Shown: positions 54,946 through 63,291 of the stretch, piece by piece
How positions within the stretch are numbered: position 1 is the first letter of the stretch
Layout: each line of letters begins with the position of its first letter
Source: Bradyrhizobium embrapense
GTDB lineage: Bacteria; Pseudomonadota; Alphaproteobacteria; Rhizobiales; Xanthobacteraceae
DNA: 64,000 bases
Reading direction: 5' to 3'
Assembly: GCF_001189235.2 (NCBI RefSeq)
Contig: NZ_LFIP02000003.1
Span: 806,001 to 870,000 of the forward strand
Made by a program: the position numbers and the translations under genes
Notes under the pieces: generated by a model
Told to the model about the DNA's origin: nothing
What the model saw: the letters and a program-made list of their open reading frames with translations, nothing else
The model's database searches: none

Positions 54946-56283
54946 TTACGGTTCCCGATTGGCGCCGACGCCGAGTGAACCGAGCGTGTCGGAAGCGGCA
55001 TCCATATCGGCGGCAGTGATTGGTTGGTCGACGATGAACAGATAGCATCCCGCCGAGACGACGCCGATCAAGGCGCCGACGACGAGCGCCGGCACGAACG
55101 AACCGGTCTTCTGCACGATCAGGCCGGTCACGGTCGGCGCCAGCGCGCCGCCGAGATATCCGCCGAAATTCTGCACTGAGCCGATCGAGGCGGTGCAGTT
55201 GGTCGGGACCGCGACCGAACTCAAGGCCCAGGCGCAGGTGCTGGTCACATAGACCAGAAACAGCGAGATCGAGATGAAGGCGATCGCCAGCGCGTTGCTC
55301 TCGACATAGGCGGCAGCCACCGTGCAGGCGGCCGTTCCAAGCAGTGCGATCGCGGCCGGGTAGCGCCGGCTCCTGAGCGGCTCGACACCGCGGCGGACCA
55401 GGATGTCGGCGATGTATCCGCCGACGACGCCACCGACGACACCGCAGGCGAACGGCACCGCGGCGGCCCATCCGGTGTATTTCACGCTCATGTGGCGTTC
55501 AATCTCGAGATAACCCGGCAGCCAGGCGGTGTAGATCCAGGTCAAATAGATGCAGCCGAAATAGCCGAAGATCATGCCCCAGATGGTGCGGAAGCGGAAC
55601 AGCAGCGACCAGTCGCGGAACGTAACCTTGGTGCGCCGGCCGGGCGGATCGCCTTGTGTCCGGTAGGCGTTCTCGTGCGGCGTGAGCGCGACCTGCTCGG
55701 GGTTGCGATAGAGCCCATACCAGCAGACGGCGACGACGAGGCCGGCGATGCCCATGATCACGAACATTGCGCGCCAGCCGAATGTCAGCATCAGATAGGT
55801 CAGCAGCGGCACGGCAATCGCCGTGCCGAGCGATGACGCGCAATTGAACACGCCGGTCGCAAGCCCCCGGTCGCGCTGATTGAACCAGTCGCGGACCACG
55901 CGCGCGCCGGTCGGAAATTGCGGGGCCTCGCCAATCCCGAGCAGGACGCGGGCCCCGAAGAACTGGCCGAAATTCTGCACCAGGCCGCCGACGAGCTGCG
56001 CGAACGACCACAGTCCGAGGCCCATGGCGAGAAGAAGGCGCGGACCCAGCCGGTCGACCATCGCACCGGTGGGGAGCTGCGAGAATGCATAGGCCCAGAG
56101 GAACGCGGAAAGCAGATAGCCCATGTCCGCGATGGACAATCCGAGTTCCTCGCGGATCAGCGGATTGGCAACTGCGAGGGTCGCGCGATCGATGTAATTG
56201 ACGACCCCTGCAACGACCAGCAGAGCCAGCGCGACGCGCTGAATCGATTTCAGACGTGGCGTCGCAAGCTCGATTCCCGACAT
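54946..56283 (-). CDS. MFS transporter, anion:cation symporter (hexuronate/galactonate) type
   Basis: 445 residues from ATG 56283; an open extension to 56382 is not membrane-like. Twelve spans expected; NYIDRATLAVANPLI, GAMVDRLGPRLLLAMG (motif A) and RVLLGIGEAPQFPTGARVV are typical of the ACS family that imports sugar acids such as hexuronates or galactonate with protons. Central cytoplasmic loop around TQGDPPGRRTKVTFRDW. Single gene; substrate is a family-level guess. Confidence 0.88.
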   Translation of the reverse strand: MSGIELATPRLKSIQRVALALLVVAGVVNYIDRATLAVANPLIREELGLSIADMGYLLSAFLWAYAFSQLPTGAMVDRLGPRLLLAMGLGLWSFAQLVGGLVQNFGQFFGARVLLGIGEAPQFPTGARVVRDWFNQRDRGLATGVFNCASSLGTAIAVPLLTYLMLTFGWRAMFVIMGIAGLVVAVCWYGLYRNPEQVALTPHENAYRTQGDPPGRRTKVTFRDWSLLFRFRTIWGMIFGYFGCIYLTWIYTAWLPGYLEIERHMSVKYTGWAAAVPFACGVVGGVVGGYIADILVRRGVEPLRSRRYPAAIALLGTAACTVAAAYVESNALAIAFISISLFLVYVTSTCAWALSSVAVPTNCTASIGSVQNFGGYLGGALAPTVTGLIVQKTGSFVPALVVGALIGVVSAGCYLFIVDQPITAADMDAASDTLGSLGVGANREP

Positions 56284-56544
56284 GATTCGTTTTTCCTCAC
56301 CAATGATTTTGCCGGACAGTATCGGCGCGCGTGGTGTCGAACCAGAACGGAAGTTGCCAAGCCTGCGTTGCGGTTTCGACATGGACCGGGCGTCGGCCCT
56401 GGCGTCATCGCGCTATCACCAACGGCTGCGAGGCAATCAATCCGGCCTCACGGCCCGAAGAATTTGGCGGGCGGGGGCGGGTTCCGGTCGCTCGCACCGA
56501 AGTGCTACAGTCCTGACCGGGATTCCGTATCGAAAGGCTTTCTC

Positions 56545-58248
56545 ATGCCCGAGACCACTGGAGCTTTCGCCACAACTGCGCTGAGCGGCTACGAGCTGTT
56601 GGCCGATCCGCAGTTGAACAAGGGCACGGCGTTCTCCGAGGCCGAGCGCGAGGCGTTCGACCTGCACGGCCTGCTGCCACCCAATATCCTGACGCTGGAT
56701 GAGCAGGTCTCGCGCCGCCTCGAGGCGCTGCGCGGCTACGAAACCGACATCGAGCGCTATGCCTTTCTGCGCGAACTGCAGGACACCAACGAGACGCTGT
56801 TCTACGCGCTCCTGGTGGGCAACCTCGAAGAGCTGCTGCCGATCGTCTACACGCCGACCGTCGGCGAGGGCTGCCAGAAATTCAGCCGGCTGTTTCGCAA
56901 GCCGCGCGGGCTGTTCCTCAGCATTCCGCACCAGCACCGCATCGACCGCATTTTCGCCCATCCGCGCTTCGACCATGTCGAGGCGATCGTCGTTACCGAC
57001 GGCGAGCGCATCCTCGGCCTCGGCGACCAGGGCGCCGGCGGCATGGGCATCCCGATCGGCAAGCTCGCGCTCTACACCGGTTGCGGCGGCCTGCATCCGG
57101 CGACCACGCTGCCGATCATGCTCGATGTCGGCACCGACAATCCAGACTGCCTGGCCGATCCGCTCTATATCGGCTGGCGCAACGAGCGCGTCCGCGGCCA
57201 GCAATATGACGACTTCATCGAGGCGTTCGTCTCCGCGGTGGTGAAGCGCTGGCCGCGCGTCCTGCTGCAATGGGAGGATTTTGCCAAGAACAACGCGACG
57301 CGGATGCTGGAGCGCTATCGCGACCGGCTGCTGACCTTCAACGACGACATTCAGGGCACCGCGGCGGTCGCGACCGGCGCCTTGCTCTCGGCCATCAACG
57401 TCACCGGCGTGTCGCTGACCGAGCAGCGCGTCGCGGTGTTCGGCGCTGGCTCCGCCGGCTGCGGCATCGCCAGCCTGATCCGCGCGGCGATGATCGATGC
57501 CGGTCTGTCCGAGAGCGAGGCGGCGGAGCGCTTCTTCATGGTCGACCGCGACGGGCTGCTGCTTGAGGGCATGAGCGGGCTCGCCCCGTTCCAGCTGCCT
57601 TTCGTGCAGAGCAGGCAGGCGATCGCGGGCTGGCAGCTCAGCCATCCCGACAAGATCGCGCTGCTCGACGTCGTGCGCAACGCGAGGCCCACCGTGCTGA
57701 TCGGCGTCTCCGGCCAGGCCGGAGCGTTTTCCGAGCCGATCGTCCGCGCAATGGCCGGCTGCAACCAGCGGCCGGTGATCTTCCCGCTGTCGAATCCGAC
57801 CTCGCGGGAGGAGGCGACGCCTTCCGATATCGAAGCCTGGACCGAGGGACGGGCGCTGATCGGCGTCGGCAGCCCGTTCCCGCCGATTGTGCGCGACGGC
57901 GCGCGCTTCAAGGTCGACCAGACCAACAACTCCTACATTTTCCCGGGTGTCGGCGTCGGCTCGCTCGCAGTCGGCGCCAGCCGGATCAGCGACGGTATGT
58001 TCATGGCCGCAGCCAAGGCGCTGGCCAGCGTCTCGCCGGCCCGCAACAACACGAAGCACAATCTGCTGCCGCCGGTCAGCGCGCTGCGCGATGTGTCGCT
58101 GACGGTGGCGCTGGCGGTCGCGTTGCAGGCGCACAAGGAAGGGCTCGCCAAGGACATCCCGATCGATCAGGTCGAGGCGCGCATAAAGGCCAAGGTCTGG
58201 ACGCCGCGCTATGTGCCGTATCGGCGCACGGCAGCAGGCGCTCCCTGA
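56545..58248 (+). CDS. maeA: NAD-dependent malic enzyme
   Basis: 567 residues from ATG 56545 (AAAGG upstream); the open frame back to 55918 is antisense to the MFS gene and rejected. PIVYTPTVGEGCQKFS (catalytic Tyr), RILGLGDQGAGGMGIPIGKL, FNDDIQGTAAVATGALL (metal-binding Asp pair) and VFGAGSAGCGIASL (NAD-binding) identify the family. Length equals the MaeA class rather than the longer MaeB with a phosphotransacetylase domain. Converts malate to pyruvate, CO2 and NADH; important for dicarboxylate growth. Confidence 0.93.
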   Translation: MPETTGAFATTALSGYELLADPQLNKGTAFSEAEREAFDLHGLLPPNILTLDEQVSRRLEALRGYETDIERYAFLRELQDTNETLFYALLVGNLEELLPIVYTPTVGEGCQKFSRLFRKPRGLFLSIPHQHRIDRIFAHPRFDHVEAIVVTDGERILGLGDQGAGGMGIPIGKLALYTGCGGLHPATTLPIMLDVGTDNPDCLADPLYIGWRNERVRGQQYDDFIEAFVSAVVKRWPRVLLQWEDFAKNNATRMLERYRDRLLTFNDDIQGTAAVATGALLSAINVTGVSLTEQRVAVFGAGSAGCGIASLIRAAMIDAGLSESEAAERFFMVDRDGLLLEGMSGLAPFQLPFVQSRQAIAGWQLSHPDKIALLDVVRNARPTVLIGVSGQAGAFSEPIVRAMAGCNQRPVIFPLSNPTSREEATPSDIEAWTEGRALIGVGSPFPPIVRDGARFKVDQTNNSYIFPGVGVGSLAVGASRISDGMFMAAAKALASVSPARNNTKHNLLPPVSALRDVSLTVALAVALQAHKEGLAKDIPIDQVEARIKAKVWTPRYVPYRRTAAGAP

Positions 58249-58284
58249 TCGCGGATGCAGGTCGTATTCTGCAGCGCGCTTATC

Positions 58285-58554
58285 CTAGCAGCCGCGGCAA
58301 ATGCCCTTGATCTTGCGATCGACGATCGCGTCTTCCGGATCGATGATCTGCTGCGGCGACGCAGTCGCTGCCGGAAGGTCGGCGGCGCGCGGCTGGCGAT
58401 GACCGACCGGCGCCAACCATGGCCGCGTCGCGGTTTCGTTTGACGCGTAGACGCCAGGCTCCCGCACTGCCGCTTGCGCGGAGGAGGCCGTCATTGCCGC
58501 GGACAGAGTTGCAGCCAGGCCAAGTGCTCTGCCAAGTCGCCGAAGTTCGCTCAT
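58285..58554 (-). CDS. Small exported hypothetical protein
   Basis: 89 residues from ATG 58554, preceded by GGAG; ATG 58566 would add four residues. Signal peptide about 1-28 (LAATLSAAMTASSAQA). The mature part is short with paired cysteines at the end (IKGICRGC). No family recognised. Divergent from two other tiny exported proteins. Confidence 0.7.
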   Translation of the reverse strand: MSELRRLGRALGLAATLSAAMTASSAQAAVREPGVYASNETATRPWLAPVGHRQPRAADLPAATASPQQIIDPEDAIVDRKIKGICRGC

Positions 58555-58758
58555 GAGAATCTCCATACGGTCATCGCCGCGTTGGCGCGGCCTTGATGAA
58601 ATGGAGTGCTACTCGCGTCCCGGTATTCCCGGTCCGTCCGATGTGATCGGGCGCTCGCGGTTCGGTGATCGCGCGTGAGGAAATAATTTCCCGGCATCCA
58701 CAGTCATTGGTCACAGGAGCCGAGCTTTATCGGCTTCATCCACGTGCGGAGAAACCCA

Positions 58759-58992
58759 ATGACCAAATTGACCTTCGTGACGCTTGCCCTGGTTGCGGCA
58801 GCCGCGTACTCGGCTCAGGCGTCTGCCGCCAGCAACCATGCTGCGGCGCGGCGCGCCCATGCTTCGATGGCTACCACCACGGCGACACCGGTCAGCAGCA
58901 AGACCACCGATTGCGTTCGCGCCCCGAACGTCGGATCGTTCGCAACCGCGCCTTTCACCGAGCCGCCCTGCATGCCCGGCACGATGCGATGA
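58759..58992 (+). CDS. Small exported hypothetical protein
   Basis: 77 residues from ATG 58759 with CGGAG upstream. Signal peptide about 1-25 (LALVAAAAYSAQASA). The mature part is rich in Ala and Thr with two Cys (TTDCVRAPNVGSFATAPF, PPCMPG) that could form a disulfide. A terminator-like hairpin follows at 59005-59035. Confidence 0.7.
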   Translation: MTKLTFVTLALVAAAAYSAQASAASNHAAARRAHASMATTTATPVSSKTTDCVRAPNVGSFATAPFTEPPCMPGTMR

Positions 58993-59004
58993 TAGCGTAA
59001 AGCG

Positions 59005-59035
59005 GAAAGCCCTGGACGTCTGGTCCTGGGTTTTC
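59005..59035 (+). terminator. Terminator-like hairpin
   Basis: GAAAGCCCTGGAC and GTCCTGGGTTTTC pair imperfectly around GTCTG, ending in TTTT, 12 bases after the stop of the small exported-protein gene. Confidence 0.55.
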
Positions 59036-59172
59036 CGGGGCGGTGCGATGTCGCCGGGAAGCGGCCGCGGAATGGGCGTGACCCACCTCACAGCCAGGCC
59101 AGTGCGATCGTGCGAAGCGTGCGGCGTCGGAGCTGGCGCATGGTGCCCGGCCCGAGTTGAAGGAGACGTCGC

Positions 59173-59439
59173 ATGACACGCAATTCGCTCGTAGCTTTCG
59201 CTGCCGTTGTCGCGTTCGGCGTAACCGCGCTGAGCTCCGCACAGGCGGGTGGGCTTCACATGACGCCACCGAAGTCAGTCGGCGCGAAGCTGCCTCCGGG
59301 CGGTTCGGGCGGCCCGCACCGCCAGCCGGTCGATCCGCAGCCCTCGCTCGGATCGGGCTACAGCGGCGACAGTGCGGGTGGCAGCGGTGGTGGCGGATAT
59401 TTCGGCGATCCCAATCATCCCGGCCACGAGCAATTCTGA
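59173..59439 (+). CDS. Small exported Gly/Pro-rich hypothetical protein
   Basis: 88 residues with an AAGGAG ribosome-binding site. Signal peptide about 1-25 (FGVTALSSAQAG). The mature part is Gly/Pro-rich and low in complexity (LPPGGSGGPHRQPVDPQPS, SAGGSGGGGYFGDP). Likely unstructured and periplasmic. No family recognised. Confidence 0.7.
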   Translation: MTRNSLVAFAAVVAFGVTALSSAQAGGLHMTPPKSVGAKLPPGGSGGPHRQPVDPQPSLGSGYSGDSAGGSGGGGYFGDPNHPGHEQF

Positions 59440-59447
59440 AAAGGCAA

Positions 59448-59472
59448 CGGCCCCGAATTCGGTTCGGGGCCG
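59448..59472. terminator. Hairpin between convergent genes, likely terminator
   Basis: CGGCCCCGAA (59448-59457) pairs perfectly with TTCGGGGCCG (59463-59472) around a 5-base loop. There is no T run on either side, so it may act with Rho or as a barrier between the two convergent transcripts. Confidence 0.55.
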
Positions 59473-59499
59473 CGGTCTGCTGGTGGATTAGATCCGGAG

Positions 59500-60201
59500 T
59501 TACTCCGGCTTGCCGATCGTCACGGCGAGCGTGCCGACGCCGTCGACGCCACATTCGAGCTTGTCGCCGACCTGGAGCTGCGAGACGCCGGCCGGTGTGC
59601 CGGTCATGATGATGTCGCCGGCGGCGAGCTTTACCTGCTGTGAGAGCTGCCAGATGATTTCAGGCACGTTCCAGATCAATTCGGTGAGGTCGCCCTTCTG
59701 CGCTTCCTTGCCGTTGACTGTAAGCCAGATCTTGCCGCTTGAGGGGTGGCCGATCTTTGAAGCCGGCTGGATCGCGGAGCAGGGCGCCGAATAGTCGAAC
59801 GACTTGCCGATCTCCCAGGGCCGCTCCTTCTTGCGCGAGGCGATCTGCAGGTCGCGGCGGGTCAGGTCGATGCCGACGGCATAGCCGTAGACATTCTCGA
59901 GCGCCTTGTCGGCGGGAATGTTGAGCCCGCCGCTCTTCATCGCCACCACCAGCTCGACCTCGTGATGCAGGTCCTTGGTCAGCGGCGGATAGGGGATCGT
60001 CGCACCGTCCGGCACCAGCATGTCGGCATGCTTGGCGAAGAAGAACGGCGGCGCGCGCTCGTCATTGCCCATCTCCCTGATATGCTCGAGGTAGTTGCGG
60101 CCGACGCACCAGATGCGGCGGACCGGATAGACGCCGGATTCGCCGACGACGGGGAGCGAGGGCTGCGGGGGAAGCGGAATGACGGTGGAGGCGGCGTTCA
60201 T
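59500..60201 (-). CDS. Fumarylacetoacetate hydrolase (FAH) family protein
   Basis: 233 residues. RIWCVGRNYLEHIREMG, PPFFFAKHADMLV, KDLHHEVELVVAM (metal-binding Glu residues), YAVGIDLTRRDLQ and IIMTGTPAGVSQLQVGD are conserved FAH motifs. Family members hydrolyse or decarboxylate acylpyruvates and aromatic-ring cleavage products. Gene ends 28 bases from a hairpin and begins 36 bases after the MsbA-like gene stop on the same strand, though no functional link is obvious. Confidence 0.88.
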   Translation of the reverse strand: MNAASTVIPLPPQPSLPVVGESGVYPVRRIWCVGRNYLEHIREMGNDERAPPFFFAKHADMLVPDGATIPYPPLTKDLHHEVELVVAMKSGGLNIPADKALENVYGYAVGIDLTRRDLQIASRKKERPWEIGKSFDYSAPCSAIQPASKIGHPSSGKIWLTVNGKEAQKGDLTELIWNVPEIIWQLSQQVKLAAGDIIMTGTPAGVSQLQVGDKLECGVDGVGTLAVTIGKPE

Positions 60202-60237
60202 GCGGATCTCGCTGCTCTTGAGGTGAATTTCAGTGGT

Positions 60238-62049
60238 CTAGCCGGTGGCGCTGATCGGCGCCAGTGCCAGCGGCGACGGGTCGTGGTGGTGCTGCAGGCG
60301 GAAGAACGAGGCGTAGCGGCCACCGCGGCGCAGCAGCTCCTCGTGACGCCCGCGCTCGACGATCTTGCCGCCCTCGACCACCAGGATCGCATCGGCGTGC
60401 ATGATGGTGTGCAGGCGGTGCGCGATCACGATCGTAGTGCGGCCCTGGCACAGGTGCTCGATAGCCTCCTGCACCTGCTTCTCCGACTCCGAGTCGAGCG
60501 CGGCGGTGGCCTCGTCGAGCAGGATGATCGGTGCGTTCTTGATCAGCGCACGGGCGACCGCGATGCGCTGGCGCTGTCCGCCGGACAGTTGCGTGCCATG
60601 CTCGCCGACCGGCGTGTCGTAGCCGAGCGGGAAGCTCATGATGAAGTCGTGCGCGCAGGCGGCCTTGGCGGCGTCGACGATCTCGGCCTCGGTGGCGCCC
60701 GGCTTGCCGAAAGCGATGTTGGCGCGGATGGCGTCACGGAACAGATAGACGTCCTGGCCGACATAGGCGGTCTGCTGGCGCAGCGACTTGCGCGAGACCG
60801 ACAGGATCGACTGCCCATCGATCAGGATGTCGCCCTCGAGCGTCTCGTAGAAGCGCAACAGCAAAGCAAGCACCGTCGATTTGCCGCCGCCGGACGGACC
60901 GACCAGCGCGGTCACCTTGCCGGGCTCGGCGACGAAGCTCATGCGGTCCAGCACCGGCTCACCGGGCCGATAGGCAAAGCTGACGTCGCGCAGTTCGATC
61001 CGCGCTTCGGAGAGTTTCAGCGCAGACTTGTCGTCGTCGGCCTGCTCGCTTGCGGGACTGTCGACGACCTCGAGCAGCATCCGTGCGCCGACCAGCTGGC
61101 TGTTGAGGTCGATGTTGAGCCGCGCCAGGCGCTTGGCCGGCTCGGTCGCCATCAGGAAGGCGGTCAGGAAGGTGAAGAACTGGCCGGGCGTCGAACCGAG
61201 CGCGACCACGCTGTAGCCGCCATACATCAGGCAGCCGGCGACCGCGAAGCCGCCGAGCATCTCCATCAGCGGGTTGGAGCGGTTGGCGACATGCGCCATC
61301 TTGTTGGCATTGCGCTCGACGGTCGCGATGTTCTCGTCGATCCGCTGCTGCATGGTGCCTTCCAGCGTGAACGCCTTCACGGTGCGGATGCCCTGCAGTG
61401 ATTCCTGCATGGTCTCCATGATGTCGGCGGTGCCGGTGAACTGGTTGTAGGCGAGTCCCTTGATCCGCTTCACCAGCTTGCGCAGCACCAGCATCGCCGG
61501 TGGCACTGCCACGAGCCCGATGAACGACATCAGCGGGTCCTGCCAGACCATGACGGCGACCATGCTTATCAGCATCAGCAAGTCGCGGCCGATCGCATTG
61601 ACCAGCATGTTGAGCACGTCGGTGATCGACTTGGCGCCGGCGGTGAGCCGCGCCAGGAATTCCGACGAGTGCCGCTGTGAGAAGAAGCCGATGCTTTCGC
61701 TCATCAGCTTGGCGAACAATTGCCGCTGGTTCCGCGCCAGGATGGCGTTGCTGATCTTCGACAGGATCACCATGTGGCCGTAGGTCGCCACGCCCTTGAT
61801 GAACAGCAGCAGCACCGTGATCCCGGCAAACATCGCGATGCCGGGGATGTTCTTGTCGACATAGGCCTGGTTGATCACCTGGCCGAGCACGTAGGTGGCG
61901 CCGGCCGTCGAGCCGGCCGCAACGGCCATCAGGGCGAACGCCGTCAGATAGCGCCGCCAGTAGGTGATCCCCTGTTCCGTGACCAGGCGGCGAATCAGGA
62001 TCGCCGCGCCATAGGGATCGTCGGTAATTTTCTTTGGAAACTGAGCCAT
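60238..62049 (-). CDS. ABC exporter with fused permease and ATPase, MsbA-like
   Basis: 603 residues. Six-span exporter domain about 30-330 followed by the ATPase: Walker A VGPSGGGKST, signature QLSGGQRQRIAVARAL, Walker B IILLDEATAALD and H-loop IVIAHRLHTIMHAD. Half-transporters of this type dimerise and flip lipids; MsbA moves the lipid A-core across the inner membrane. Location near lpxO, galE and the LpcC-like gene supports a lipid A or glycolipid flippase, but drug or peptide export cannot be excluded. Confidence 0.85.
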   Translation of the reverse strand: MAQFPKKITDDPYGAAILIRRLVTEQGITYWRRYLTAFALMAVAAGSTAGATYVLGQVINQAYVDKNIPGIAMFAGITVLLLFIKGVATYGHMVILSKISNAILARNQRQLFAKLMSESIGFFSQRHSSEFLARLTAGAKSITDVLNMLVNAIGRDLLMLISMVAVMVWQDPLMSFIGLVAVPPAMLVLRKLVKRIKGLAYNQFTGTADIMETMQESLQGIRTVKAFTLEGTMQQRIDENIATVERNANKMAHVANRSNPLMEMLGGFAVAGCLMYGGYSVVALGSTPGQFFTFLTAFLMATEPAKRLARLNIDLNSQLVGARMLLEVVDSPASEQADDDKSALKLSEARIELRDVSFAYRPGEPVLDRMSFVAEPGKVTALVGPSGGGKSTVLALLLRFYETLEGDILIDGQSILSVSRKSLRQQTAYVGQDVYLFRDAIRANIAFGKPGATEAEIVDAAKAACAHDFIMSFPLGYDTPVGEHGTQLSGGQRQRIAVARALIKNAPIILLDEATAALDSESEKQVQEAIEHLCQGRTTIVIAHRLHTIMHADAILVVEGGKIVERGRHEELLRRGGRYASFFRLQHHHDPSPLALAPISATG

Positions 62050-62146
62050 CCGCGTTCCATTGACGGCGGGCTGCGCCGGCCGTCAGGGTTGCGGACCTCC
62101 TTGCCCGCTTGGCGGGGCTTTTTCAAGCACAATAACGGCTTGATTT

Positions 62147-63160
62147 TTAGGCCGATTCTGCCTGTCGCGCGGCGCCCCCGCGCTCCTGGAACAGCTTCTC
62201 CTCCCAGTCCAGCGCATGGCTCGCGATGGTCTCGAGATCGTCATACCGCGGGGTCCAGTCGAGCAGCGAGCGGATCCGGGTGGTATCGGCCACCATGGTC
62301 ATGATGTCGCCAGGCCGGCGCGCGGCATAGGCGACCGCAAAATTGCGCATCGAGACCCGGCGCACCGCCTCGATGGTCTCGAGCACGGAATAGCCGCGGC
62401 CGTAACCGCAGTTCATCGTCGCCGATTGGCCGCCGCCGCGCAGATAGGACAGCGCAGAGCGATGCGCCTCGACGAGGTCGCTGACATGGATGAAGTCACG
62501 CACGCAGCTGCCGTCCTGGGTCGGATAGTCGGTGCCGAACACGTCGATCTTGGCGCGCTGGCCGGTCGCGGCCTCGACCGCGATCTTGAGCAGATGGGTG
62601 GCGCCGATGGTGGCAAGGCCGACGCGGCCCTTAGGATCGGCGCCGGCGACGTTGAAGTAGCGCAGCACGACGTAACTCATGCCATGCGCCGAGGCGACGT
62701 CGTGCAGCATGATTTCGGTCATCAGCTTCGACGAGCCGTAGGGCGACAGTGGACGCGTCGGCGCGATCTCCGGCACCGGCACCTGGTCCGGATTGCCGTA
62801 GACCGCGGCGGTCGAGGAGAAGATGAAACGGTTGACGCCGCCCTTCACCGCAGCATTGAGCAGGCTGCGCGTCGTCATGGTGTTGTTGCGGTAGTAGCCG
62901 AGCGGATCGCGCATGGAATCCGGCACCACGACGGAACCTGCGAAATGGATGATGCTGTCGATGCCGTGCTGAGCGATCACGCCCTCGACGAGGTTCTCGT
63001 CGCCGGCATCGCCAATGAACAGCGGAACAGCTTCGGGCAGGAACGCTGAGAAGCCGGTGGAGAGATTGTCGACGACGACGACGCTCTCGCCGGCATCGAC
63101 CAGCGCATGAACCATGTGACTTCCGATATAGCCAGCACCGCCGGTCACTAGCACGGTCAT
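62147..63160 (-). CDS. galE: UDP-glucose 4-epimerase
   Basis: 337 residues. VLVTGGAGYIGSHMVHAL, DNLSTGF, FSSTAAVYGNPD and PLSPYGSSKLMTE (catalytic YxxxK) then LRYFNVAGADP are classical GalE signatures. Interconverts UDP-glucose and UDP-galactose (possibly the N-acetyl forms) for LPS or exopolysaccharide. Divergent from the glycosyltransferase gene beginning at 63292, with about 130 bases between them. Confidence 0.94.
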   Translation of the reverse strand: MTVLVTGGAGYIGSHMVHALVDAGESVVVVDNLSTGFSAFLPEAVPLFIGDAGDENLVEGVIAQHGIDSIIHFAGSVVVPDSMRDPLGYYRNNTMTTRSLLNAAVKGGVNRFIFSSTAAVYGNPDQVPVPEIAPTRPLSPYGSSKLMTEIMLHDVASAHGMSYVVLRYFNVAGADPKGRVGLATIGATHLLKIAVEAATGQRAKIDVFGTDYPTQDGSCVRDFIHVSDLVEAHRSALSYLRGGGQSATMNCGYGRGYSVLETIEAVRRVSMRNFAVAYAARRPGDIMTMVADTTRIRSLLDWTPRYDDLETIASHALDWEEKLFQERGGAARQAESA

Positions 63161-63291
63161 GGATAGAGCTCTCCCGATATCTTTAACGGATGATGCTAGC
63201 GGGAGTGCGGTGAAGAGGGGGTTTCGACGCGGCCGAACTGGCCACTATGCTTAATGTTGCGTATAGGAACTGGCACGAAACGGAGACTTGC

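Noticed and set aside
55918..56544. Long N-terminal extension of the malic enzyme
   Set aside because: It is antisense to the MFS transporter. The family begins near ATG 56545, which has its own ribosome-binding site.
59962..61401. Plus-strand open frame of 479 codons across the MsbA-like gene
   Set aside because: Antisense shadow of the exporter, whose Walker and signature motifs are intact.
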